From positions 1-15,838 of the forward strand of contig CAYVFC010000172.1 of NCBI GenBank assembly GCA_964450715.1: a stretch of 15,838 nt of DNA, read 5' to 3'. The notes under the pieces were generated by a model that was not told the DNA's origin, ran no database searches, and saw only the letters and a list, made by a program, of their open reading frames with translations. Both the position numbers and the translations under genes were made by a program. Origin of the DNA: CAYVFC01 sp964450715. GTDB taxonomy: Bacteria; Myxococcota_A; Polyangia; Polyangiales; JAFGIB01. Positions 1 to 6,577 of this stretch are shown piece by piece. Each line of letters opens with the position of its first letter. The first letter of the stretch is position 1.

Positions 1-236
1 CTGGGTCAGGATTTCCACCTCCGATCTAGCGGCCATGCCGCTCGCACCTCCTCAAAATAGCCCCGCTATTCCTCGTCGTCGCTCCTTGCCCTCGGCGCCG
101 AATCCTCGCCGGTATCCGCTCAAAATCTACTGGTAGCGGCACTAGTCCCCATCGGTGGATGGCTGGCGTCCCGCATCGATCGGGGTACCATGCACGGCTA
201 TCGAGTGGCCTGCTCTCGCCATTCGGCCCCCTACCC
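1..236. other. Upstream region without a convincing gene; small hairpins
   Basis: All frames are closed by stops or give only short translations unlike any family I know, so no gene is called. Two small perfect hairpins are visible: AGCGGC-CAT-GCCGCT (28-42) and AATAGC-CCC-GCTATT (56-70). A weaker pair, CCGCT (116-120) with AGCGG (135-139), follows. None has a T-tract, so these are not clear terminators; they could be part of a dispersed intergenic repeat or the 3' region of a gene outside the window. No convincing promoter for the following lipoprotein gene was identified. Confidence 0.4.
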
Positions 237-1838
237 ATGCGGAACGCGCCGCGCATCGCCTCGCTCGCTCCCCTGATCCTGATCCTGCTCGTCATCTCCT
301 GCAGCGTCTACGACGAACAGTTGCTCGGCGGCGTCCCCTCCGGCGCCGGAAGCGGCAGCGGTGCGACCGGAGGCATTTCGGGCGGGGGCGCTGCTTCCGG
401 AGGCAATGGCGGAGGCCCGATCGCCGGAGCGGGCAACGGCGCGACCGGAGGCGGCGCGACAGGCGGCAGCGGTACCGCGGGCGATCCGGGGTTCGATGCG
501 GGCGGCGAGCCCGTTGACGCGGAGACGCCTCCGGACCCGGCCTGTGCCGACGGCGCGGCGAGCTGCCCCACGGTCTGTCCGGAAGCATGCGACGGCGAGG
601 ACAACGACTGCGACGGACAGACCGACGAGGACCCGGACGGCGACATCTGCCGACTGCCCAACGCGGAAACGGCTTGCGTCGAGGGCGCTTGCACGCTGAC
701 CGGCTGCCTGACGCTCTACGGTAACTGTGACGGCCAGGATAACAATGGCTGCGAGACCCCGCTCGACACGCTGACGGACTGCGGCGCCTGCGAGGCGAGC
801 TGCGCGCGCGATAACGCCGCAGCCGACTGCGCCGGGGGCATCTGCGGGATTACATCGTGTAATTCCGGTTACGACAACTGCGACGGCGATCTGTCCAACG
901 GTTGCGAGCACGATCTGAACGACGGGCCCTGCACGGACGCCTTCCCCTACCCGCCGTCCAACTTCAACCCGACCCTGCTGGACCGGGCCGCGGCTCCGGA
1001 CGTCACCCTGGACTGCGCTGCCGTCTTTGACTCGAGTAACCCGTCCGGCTTCGCTCAGTGGTGCGGTCAACCGGCCCCGCCGGTCTCGGTGAACGACTCC
1101 CAGGATCCGCCCGCGGTCATCCTCGCCCTGCAGAACCTGACCGTGACCGCCGCCGGATCGCTGACCTTGATCGGCGACAAGCCGGTGATCCTCGCCGTGT
1201 TCGGCTCCGCCGTGGTCGACGGCGTCATCGACGCCAGCGCGAACGGACCCGTACCCGGAGCCGGTGGCGACCGGTCCTGCACGGACAGCGCCGGGGCCGA
1301 GGGCCAGACCGGCCTGGCCGCGCTGGAAAACGGCGGAGGCGGGGGCGGCGGTTTTGGCACGGCCGGCGGCGCGGGCGGCAACACCGTGCTCACCACCGGG
1401 GGAAACGGAGGCGTTTCGCGAGGCACCGCCGCGCTGGTGCCGCTGCTGGGCGGCTGTCCGGGCGGAAGCGGAGGCGGAGCCACCTGCGACCCCGGCGCTG
1501 GCGGCGGAGCCGTACAGATATCGGTGGGCGGAACGCTGACGGTGACCGGCACCATCCGCGCCCACGGAGGCGACGGGGCCGACGGTTGCACCAATGACGC
1601 CGGCGGCGCCGGTGGTGGTAGCGGAGGCGCCATCCTGCTGGAAGGCGTGACCGTGACGACCGACGGAGCGCCCCTCAGCGCTAACGGCGGGCGCGGCGGC
1701 GATGGGCAAGGCGGGGGAGGCGGGGGCGACGGCTCCGTTGACGGTGGTGCGGATGGCAGCGACGGCGGCTACGGGCTCACCTCGGGCGGAGGTGGGGGCG
1801 GCGGGGGGTATGGCCGGGTGGTGGTCAACCAGGTCTGA
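237..1838 (+). CDS. Gly-rich lipoprotein with MopE-like and Cys-rich repeats
   Basis: A 533-residue predicted lipoprotein. The ATG at 237 was chosen over an ATG at 159 because it gives a compact type II signal peptide: MRNAPR, a hydrophobic core, and lipobox VISC with Cys22 as the lipid anchor. No good Shine-Dalgarno is seen. Residue +2 is Ser, not Asp, so by the E. coli rule it would go to the outer membrane. After a Gly/Ser/Ala linker (about 30-95) comes a CDGEDNDCDGQTDE motif (118-131) of the Cu-binding MopE type, then two Cys repeats of the form NCDGxxxNGCExxL (about 157-176 and 207-226), common in Myxococcota. Residues 295-345 look like parallel beta strands; the rest (about 340-525) is extremely Gly-rich and punctuated by short beta strands (AVQISVGGTLTVTGTI, AILLEGVTVTTDG), suggesting a repetitive surface structure. 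Metal binding and function are inferred only; no catalytic domain is visible. Confidence 0.85.
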   Translation: MRNAPRIASLAPLILILLVISCSVYDEQLLGGVPSGAGSGSGATGGISGGGAASGGNGGGPIAGAGNGATGGGATGGSGTAGDPGFDAGGEPVDAETPPDPACADGAASCPTVCPEACDGEDNDCDGQTDEDPDGDICRLPNAETACVEGACTLTGCLTLYGNCDGQDNNGCETPLDTLTDCGACEASCARDNAAADCAGGICGITSCNSGYDNCDGDLSNGCEHDLNDGPCTDAFPYPPSNFNPTLLDRAAAPDVTLDCAAVFDSSNPSGFAQWCGQPAPPVSVNDSQDPPAVILALQNLTVTAAGSLTLIGDKPVILAVFGSAVVDGVIDASANGPVPGAGGDRSCTDSAGAEGQTGLAALENGGGGGGGFGTAGGAGGNTVLTTGGNGGVSRGTAALVPLLGGCPGGSGGGATCDPGAGGGAVQISVGGTLTVTGTIRAHGGDGADGCTNDAGGAGGGSGGAILLEGVTVTTDGAPLSANGGRGGDGQGGGGGGDGSVDGGADGSDGGYGLTSGGGGGGGGYGRVVVNQV

Positions 1839-1894
1839 CCCCCTCGCTGGTGCACCGCGGCCAGATGTCCTACTCTTCGGTATCTTCTGATCGA

Positions 1895-1900
1895 GGGAGG
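1895..1900 (+). promoter_or_regulatory. Ribosome binding site GGGAGG
   Basis: GGGAGG lies 6 nt upstream of the ATG at 1907. It fixes the start of the Dickkopf-like lipoprotein gene there rather than at an in-frame ATG at 1850, which would put 19 extra residues ahead of the signal peptide. Confidence 0.75.
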
Positions 1901-1906
1901 GTAACG

Positions 1907-3175
1907 ATGCGAGCGATTGCAGGCTTTTTTCTATCGATGCTCATCGTCACGGCGTACGGGTGCGGTGACGACGACGATGATGGTACCAGCGGCGGCGGCG
2001 GCGCGGCGGGCACGTCGGGAAGCGGCGGCGAGACGGCCGGCTCGGGTGGCGGCCAGAGCGGCAGCGGCGGCTCAGGCGGCGGGGGGGAGGCGGGAAGCGG
2101 CGGCGATGCGGCCGGCTCGGGCGGCGGCGGAGGCTCGACTTCCGGGCCCGCCTTCGAAGATCTCCCGCCGCTGCTGGCCCAGGCCATGTGCTCGATAGTA
2201 GAGACCTGCATGGGCGAGGATATCGTCGCCGGTATCTACGGCGAGGGCATGTGCGAGGATCGCGTCGTGGCCTCGGTCGAAGACGGCGACTTCGGATACA
2301 CCGGAGACGCCATCGCCGCCGGCCGCGTAACCTATAACCCCGACCGGGTCGACGCCTGCCTGGCCTCGATACAGAGCGCGGGCTGCGACTTCAACGCCAC
2401 CCGTTTCATGCGGAACGATGCCTGCGGCGAGGTTCTGGTGGGCGCGGTCGAAGCCGGCGGGGAGTGCGGCGTGGAACAGGATTGCCTGGGGGATACATTC
2501 TGCAAGCTCGACTCCTGCCCGGGCATCTGCACCCCGCTGCTGGCCGCCGGTAGCTCCTGCCAGGACGACGACCAGTGTCAGGAGGGGCTGCACTGCTCGG
2601 ACAACACCGAGAAGTGCGCGACCGTGGCGGCCGAGGGAGCCGCCTGCGGCGGCGGCACGGGCCCGGACTGCGAGATCGGCATGGTGTGCGCGGGCGAGGA
2701 CGAGGATACCGCCACCCAGGGCGTCTGTACGGCGCAGGCCGACGTCTTCACGGAGAAGCTCGGCGACAGCTGCAGCTTCGAAACCGGCACGCTCTGCGAG
2801 CCCGGTCTCTGCTGCATCCTGGTGGTGGAAACCGTCGACGGCGGCCCGCAGGCGCTGTTCGAATGCGCCGAGGGGGTCTCCTCGGGCCAGGACTGCAGCT
2901 TCGGTGTGCCCACCCAGTGCCCCTTCGGCGAGTACTGCTCGGGTATCGACCTGACGGCAGGTGACTACGCCGGCACCTGCCAGCCGCTGCCGGGAGAGGG
3001 CCAGGACTGCGTGCAGGACCTGGCCGGAAGCTGCGCCCCGGGGCTGGTCTGCGACACGGACGGCAAGTGCCACGCGGTCGGCCGCCTGGGCGACCCGTGC
3101 GTGAGCGACCTGGGCTGCGCCAGCGAGCTCTGCCAGGGCGGCGTGTGCGCGCGGCCCCCGCTTTGTGAGATCTGA
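1907..3175 (+). CDS. Dickkopf-like Cys-rich lipoprotein
   Basis: A 422-residue predicted lipoprotein. The N-terminus MRAIAGFFLSMLIVTAYGC ends in a slightly atypical lipobox (AYGC, Cys19), followed by an acidic GDDDDD stretch and a Gly/Ser/Ala/Glu linker to about residue 80. Residues 83-180 form a compact domain with paired cysteines (Cys95, Cys101, Cys116, Cys151, Cys160, Cys173). Residues 187-420 carry repeated modules of the type CxxDxDCxxxxxCxxxxxC (for example CGVEQDCLGDTFCKLDSC and CQDDDQCQEGLHC), resembling the Dickkopf N-terminal Cys-rich fold widespread in myxobacterial surface proteins. Many disulfides imply an exported location. The gene starts 68 bp after the previous lipoprotein gene, in the same direction, and may be cotranscribed with it. 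A hairpin follows the stop. No enzymatic motif is seen; binding or adhesion is inference. Confidence 0.87.
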   Translation: MRAIAGFFLSMLIVTAYGCGDDDDDGTSGGGGAAGTSGSGGETAGSGGGQSGSGGSGGGGEAGSGGDAAGSGGGGGSTSGPAFEDLPPLLAQAMCSIVETCMGEDIVAGIYGEGMCEDRVVASVEDGDFGYTGDAIAAGRVTYNPDRVDACLASIQSAGCDFNATRFMRNDACGEVLVGAVEAGGECGVEQDCLGDTFCKLDSCPGICTPLLAAGSSCQDDDQCQEGLHCSDNTEKCATVAAEGAACGGGTGPDCEIGMVCAGEDEDTATQGVCTAQADVFTEKLGDSCSFETGTLCEPGLCCILVVETVDGGPQALFECAEGVSSGQDCSFGVPTQCPFGEYCSGIDLTAGDYAGTCQPLPGEGQDCVQDLAGSCAPGLVCDTDGKCHAVGRLGDPCVSDLGCASELCQGGVCARPPLCEI

Positions 3176-3181
3176 AGGCCG

Positions 3182-3200
3182 TGCCGTCTCCCGGACGGCA
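3182..3200 (+). terminator. Hairpin after the Dickkopf-like gene
   Basis: TGCCGTC and GACGGCA form a perfect 7-bp stem around a TCCCG loop, starting 7 nt after the stop codon and followed by AATTAT. The GC-rich stem and A/T-rich trailer fit a weak intrinsic terminator, though there is no uninterrupted T-run. It lies just before the inverted-repeat element. Confidence 0.5.
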
Positions 3201-3286
3201 ATTATGGACTCACCGTAAAATAAACGAGACGAGACCGGGCGCGTCGGCGGAGCGCAATCGCGAGCGCGCCCGCAGGAAAAACCGCA

Positions 3287-3309
3287 GAGATCTCTCCCTG
3301 CGGTCGAGA
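3287..3309. repeat. Short dispersed repeat nested in element A
   Basis: GAGATCTCTCCCTGCGGTCG plus three bases matches the reverse complement of the repeat near 10797-10821 (GAGATTTCTCGCTTTGCTCG plus three) at 17 of 23 positions. Both resemble a short intergenic repeat with core GAGATTTCTC-N-CTCGAAATGAC that I recall from unrelated bacterial genomes. CCGCAG (3282-3287) and CTGCGG (3298-3303) can also pair as a small hairpin. Confidence 0.45.
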
Positions 3310-3339
3310 GCGCTATTTCGAGGATTTTTCCGAGGACGC

Positions 3340-3365
3340 TGGGGTGATTCAACAGAATCGCCCCA
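3340..3365. repeat. Strong hairpin inside element A
   Basis: TGGGGTGATTC (3340-3350), loop AACA and GAATCGCCCCA (3355-3365) form an 11-bp stem with one G-T wobble. There is no T-tract, so it may be a structural feature of the element rather than a terminator. Confidence 0.6.
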
Positions 3366-3427
3366 GTTCTGGTGCCGCCAGGGCGCCCGCCCACGCGGCC
3401 GCAACCGGATCGTTTTGCGGTGAGTCC

Positions 3428-3499
3428 TAAGGCAATATTCGCTAAGATGTACCCCAGCGCGCGCGTCCATGTCTGCGTCGATGCGCACCGCTTGCCTTG
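3428..3499. other. Leader region of the PEGA kinase operon
   Basis: This 72-bp gap between element A and the kinase must hold the leader, and possibly the promoter, of the 7.3-kb operon. TAAGAT (3443-3448) resembles a -10 box but no -35 box sits at a normal distance. No Shine-Dalgarno is visible before the kinase start. Transcription could instead begin within element A. Confidence 0.3.
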
Positions 3500-5146
3500 A
3501 TGCCCGATCAGCCCGAAAAGAAAAGCGACAAGACCGGCCCGTACTCCGAAACCGAGCCCGGCCTGGGCTGGGAGCCCGACCGGCCGCCGGGCGAGGCTGA
3601 AGAGCAGCCGACCGCGTTCGACCAGCCGCTGGACGCACCCAGCGTGGACTCGTCCGCAGTGCGGGACGCGCTGGGGCGGCTGGAGGGCCGCGGATCGCAG
3701 AGCGGGCGCGTGCTCAACGGGCTCTACCAGGTCGAGGAGCTGATCGGCGAGGGCGGGATGGGCTCGGTGTACGCGGCCCGGCACCTGCACCTGCAGAAGC
3801 GCTTCGCGGTCAAGCTCTTCCGCAACGCCCAGGAGACCTCGGACTCCTCGCTGGTCCGTTTCCGCCAGGAAGCCATCGCCGCCAGCCGCATCGATCACCC
3901 GCACATCATCGACGTGGTGAACTTCGACCAGACCGAGGACGGCACCGTCTTCATGGTGATGGAGCTGCTGGAAGGCAAGAACCTGGCCGAGATCTTGTTT
4001 GCAGGTCCTATTCCCGTAGAACGGACGCTGCGCCTGGTGCGCCAGATGGGCGACGCGCTGGGCGCGGCCCACGGGCGCGGCATCGTGCACCGGGATCTTA
4101 AGCCCGAGAACATCTTCGTGGTGCAGCGCCGGGGCGAGGACTTCGTCAAGATCCTCGACTTCGGCATCTCCAAGATGCGGGCCGAGGGGGAGGAGAGCGT
4201 TCGCATCACCCATACGGGCCAGGTGCTGGGCACCCCCCGCTACATCTCGCCCGAGCAGGCGCGCGGGGAGACCGAAATCGACCACCGCGCGGACATCTAC
4301 GCTTTGGGGGCCATCGCCTACGAGATGCTCTGCGGGCAGCCACCCTTCGAGGGGCGCAACTACGCCCACCTGCTCTGGCAGCACGCCAACAGCGAGCCGC
4401 CGCCGCTGGGCGACCGAACACCGTGCGCGCTGCCCCCCGCCCTGGAGCGAACCGTGATGCGCACGCTGGAAAAGGAGCCGGAAAAGCGCTTCCACAGCGT
4501 ATCCGAGATGCTGGAGGCGCTGGACCGGGCGGCCACGGAATCGGGGCTGGCAGTTGCCTCCCCGGGACGGCCGCCGGTCAGGCCGCTGGTAAACCTGCGG
4601 AGCGTCGGCATCGCCGCAGCGCTCCTGCTGGCGCTGCTCGGCTCGGTCTGGTGGCTGGGACGGGAGAGCGCGACCAACGATCGGCTAGCCGAGAAGGCAC
4701 GGACCGCAAGCGGCGAAGCAGAGCAAGGCAGACCGACGACGGCGCGCGCGCCCGTGCAAGCCGCTCCGGCACAAGCCGCGGCAGCGACGACCGCTTCGGG
4801 CAATACCGCGCCGCCCCTTGCCGCTCCCGGCAGCGACACCGCGCCACAGGAGCCGACCGAGCCGATCGCGGAACAGGCCGCCGCAACGCTGACCGTTCGC
4901 TTCGAGTCGCTACCGCTCGGCGCCTCGGTGAGCGTGAACGGCAAGGCCCTGGGCAAGACCCCGGTGAGCGCACCGGTCAGAGCCGACGGCGAACCGATCC
5001 GGGCGGTCTTCAGCGCTCCGGGTTACCAGAAACAGACCATCACGGTCGAGCCGGTAAAGGGCGAGCCGGTCCAGGCTCGGCTCAGGCGTCTACCGGCGCG
5101 CAAAAAGCCCGAGCCCGCACTGCCCATCAAGAGGGATTTTCGGTAG
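3500..5146 (+). CDS. Membrane Ser/Thr protein kinase with extracytoplasmic PEGA domain
   Basis: A 548-residue Hanks-type kinase. The ATG at 3500 is preferred to the adjacent in-frame TTG (3497); neither has a clear ribosome binding site. An acidic, Pro-rich N-terminus (1-70) precedes the kinase domain (about 75-345). Its motifs are all intact: glycine loop GEGGMG (83-88), AVKLF lysine, HRDLKPEN (197-204, catalytic Asp199), DFG (220-222), GTPRYISPEQ activation segment and DHRADIYALG. Full conservation predicts an active enzyme. One transmembrane helix follows (about 368-388), then an Ala/Pro-rich linker and a PEGA domain (about 462-535: LPLGASVSVNGKALGKTPV, then APGYQKQTI), which should lie outside the cytoplasm and bind cell-wall or glycan ligands. 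It is the first gene of a likely four-gene operon whose next product also has PEGA repeats, suggesting a common signal. The substrate is unknown. Confidence 0.93.
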   Translation: MPDQPEKKSDKTGPYSETEPGLGWEPDRPPGEAEEQPTAFDQPLDAPSVDSSAVRDALGRLEGRGSQSGRVLNGLYQVEELIGEGGMGSVYAARHLHLQKRFAVKLFRNAQETSDSSLVRFRQEAIAASRIDHPHIIDVVNFDQTEDGTVFMVMELLEGKNLAEILFAGPIPVERTLRLVRQMGDALGAAHGRGIVHRDLKPENIFVVQRRGEDFVKILDFGISKMRAEGEESVRITHTGQVLGTPRYISPEQARGETEIDHRADIYALGAIAYEMLCGQPPFEGRNYAHLLWQHANSEPPPLGDRTPCALPPALERTVMRTLEKEPEKRFHSVSEMLEALDRAATESGLAVASPGRPPVRPLVNLRSVGIAAALLLALLGSVWWLGRESATNDRLAEKARTASGEAEQGRPTTARAPVQAAPAQAAAATTASGNTAPPLAAPGSDTAPQEPTEPIAEQAAATLTVRFESLPLGASVSVNGKALGKTPVSAPVRADGEPIRAVFSAPGYQKQTITVEPVKGEPVQARLRRLPARKKPEPALPIKRDFR

Positions 5147-5149
5147 GGC

Positions 5150-6577
5150 ATGACGAGCGAAAAGGGGGCTGTTTTCGTGGTAGGGTGCGAAGAAATGTTT
5201 CCGGTCATCCCCCGTAATATTATCGGGCGGGGGCAAGCACCGCCCCTACAGCAAGTATGCGCCAATCGTAGTCGTAGGGACCGGCCTTGCGCCCGCCCTG
5301 GTTACGGCCTTCGCTCCGGGGGGCGGGGGCAAGCACCGCTACGGGTCGTCGCCTTTCTACTGCTCTTGCTGCCGGCACTACCGGCCGCGGCCGAGTCCTG
5401 GGAAGCGTACGCGGATGACCCCGGGCCAGCACCCGAGACAAACGCCCAGAAGAGCGACGAGCAGAAGGAACAGGAGGCGAAAGAGCTGTTCGAAAAGGGC
5501 AATCGCGACCTCGAGCGCGCGGCCCGGGCCCGGGGCAAGCAAAAGGAACAGCTCTTGCAAAGTGCTCTGGGCAGCTACTTCGAGTGCCTTAAGCTCGTGC
5601 ACAATCCCAACCTCGTCTTCAACCTGGCCCTGGCCCTGGAGCAAATCGGCCGCTTCGGGGAGGCGTTCGACCAGTACACCGACTACCTGCTCTTCCCCGA
5701 GCTGTCCGAGCAAGAGCGCGCCGAGGCCTCGACGCGGCGTGAGGGGTTGCGGCCAAAGGTAGCCGTCGTCAGCGTCCATTCCGATACCCCAGGCGCAACG
5801 GTCCGCGTCGACGGCTCCGAGGCCGCGCCGGCTGGAACGCCCCTGGTGGAGCGGGCGGTCGACGAGGGCGAGCACCAGGTCGCCGTCAACCGGCCCGAGT
5901 ACGAGCCCTTCGAGGCCAGCGTGGTTGCGCGCATCGGCGACACCACCCGGCTCCGCGTCGAGCTGCAGCCCGTGCCGATCGAGCCCCCGGAGCCGCCCGA
6001 GACCGAGCCCCTTGCGGCCGAGGAAGAGCCCGAGCCCGTCACGGCCACCGTGCGTAGCGACGTGGCCGCGACCGTGACGGTGGACGGCAAGAACGCGGGT
6101 AGCGGTACCGAGGTCAAGCTCAAGCTCGAGCCCGGACCGCACGTGGTGAGCGTGCACGCGCCCGGATACCGGCCCGCGCGCATGACCCTGCTCGGCAAGC
6201 CCGGAGAGCAGAAACAGCTGCGCGCCGTGCTAGCGCCCGAAGCCGAGCCCGGCCGCCGCCTGGCGCCCTGGCCCACCGTGGCCTGGGTTGCCACCGGCGT
6301 GGCGGGAGCGGTCTGGATAGGCCTGGGAGCGCGAGCGCTCTCGCTCGACGGCGAGTACGAGGTCAACCCCACCGAGGAGGGCGCCGACGAAGTCGACCGG
6401 GCAAACCTGGCGGCCGACCTGGCCCTGGTCATGACCGGCGCATTCGCCGCCACCGCCGTGGTGCTCACCTTGCTGGACGGCCCGCGCGAGCAAGCGCCCA
6501 GCCGCCTCTCTCTGGAGATCGGCGCACTGCGCGGTGGCGTCGGCCTGGCGACCCGAGGAGTGATCGGCGGCCTATGA
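5150..6577 (+). CDS. TPR/PEGA protein with signal peptide and C-terminal membrane helices
   Basis: A 475-residue product if the ATG at 5150, 3 bp after the kinase stop, is used; an ATG at 5195 is also in frame. A normal signal peptide core with an Ala-x-Ala site (LRVVAFLLLLLPALPAAAES) sits only at residues 64-83, after an Arg-rich stretch translated from three dispersed repeats (5225-5345). The original start has probably been displaced, so the true N-terminus is uncertain. The mature part has a Lys/Glu-rich helical region and a TPR-like segment (about 105-200, with FNLALALEQIGRFGEAFDQY), PEGA repeat 1 (about 205-272), a Pro/Glu linker, PEGA repeat 2 (about 298-362) and two hydrophobic helices (about 374-393 and 423-442). 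Such proteins commonly accompany myxobacterial kinases. It likely works in the periplasm anchored to the inner membrane, perhaps as a partner of the PEGA kinase. Its stop overlaps the next start (ATGA). Confidence 0.82.
   Translation: MTSEKGAVFVVGCEEMFPVIPRNIIGRGQAPPLQQVCANRSRRDRPCARPGYGLRSGGRGQAPLRVVAFLLLLLPALPAAAESWEAYADDPGPAPETNAQKSDEQKEQEAKELFEKGNRDLERAARARGKQKEQLLQSALGSYFECLKLVHNPNLVFNLALALEQIGRFGEAFDQYTDYLLFPELSEQERAEASTRREGLRPKVAVVSVHSDTPGATVRVDGSEAAPAGTPLVERAVDEGEHQVAVNRPEYEPFEASVVARIGDTTRLRVELQPVPIEPPEPPETEPLAAEEEPEPVTATVRSDVAATVTVDGKNAGSGTEVKLKLEPGPHVVSVHAPGYRPARMTLLGKPGEQKQLRAVLAPEAEPGRRLAPWPTVAWVATGVAGAVWIGLGARALSLDGEYEVNPTEEGADEVDRANLAADLALVMTGAFAATAVVLTLLDGPREQAPSRLSLEIGALRGGVGLATRGVIGGL
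5225..5249 (+). repeat. Dispersed GC-rich repeat, copy 1
   Basis: It begins GGGCGGGGGCAAGCACCGC and ends CCCTAC. The first 19 bases are exactly repeated at 5321-5339, and the whole unit is inverted at 5274-5298. Sequences of this type recur as intergenic repeats in many bacterial genomes; here it is inside a reading frame. Confidence 0.6.
5274..5298 (-). repeat. Dispersed GC-rich repeat, copy 2 (inverted)
   Basis: Its reverse complement starts GGGCGGGCGCAAGGCC and ends CCCTAC, matching copy 1 at 20 of 25 positions. Copies 1 and 2 could fold into a long hairpin with a 24-nt loop in the mRNA. Confidence 0.6.
5321..5345 (+). repeat. Dispersed GC-rich repeat, copy 3
   Basis: The first 19 bases equal copy 1, exactly 96 bp (32 codons) downstream, so both encode the peptide GRGQAP. 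The end diverges (TACGGG) and abuts the signal-peptide core of the TPR/PEGA gene. Confidence 0.6.

Larger units (their letters stand above)
3206..3427. mobile_element. MITE-like element, copy A (222 bp, inverted terminal repeats)
   Basis: The left end GGACTCACCGTAAAA (3206-3220) and right end TTTTGCGGTGAGTCC (3413-3427) are inverted repeats matching at 14 of 15 bases. The inverted flanks TTA and TAA extend the palindrome outward. The subterminal sequences are also loosely inverted-repeated (CCGGGCGCGTCGGCGG on the left; CCGCCCACGCGGCCG on the right). There is no coding capacity. The same terminal sequence bounds 13443-13523 and begins again at 15790, and a 30-bp block at 3383-3412 recurs exactly, inverted, at 15809-15838. 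This fits a nonautonomous miniature inverted-repeat element or REP-like sequence. No target-site duplication is certain and no transposase is in the window, so mobility is inferred. Confidence 0.7.

Noticed and set aside
159..236. Earlier ATG for the first lipoprotein and a TGGC...GC sigma54-like site at 160-175
   Set aside because: The earlier start puts 26 polar residues ahead of the lipoprotein signal; the promoter-like site lacks TTGC and most -24 bases.
231..1709. A 492-codon minus-strand frame opposite the first lipoprotein
   Set aside because: Low-complexity antisense of a Gly-rich gene; no start signal and no family resemblance.
2072..4495. An 807-codon open frame on the minus strand spanning the Dickkopf-like gene, element A and the kinase
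   Set aside because: It is the high-GC shadow of two well-supported plus-strand genes, has no recognisable domain and crosses a noncoding element.
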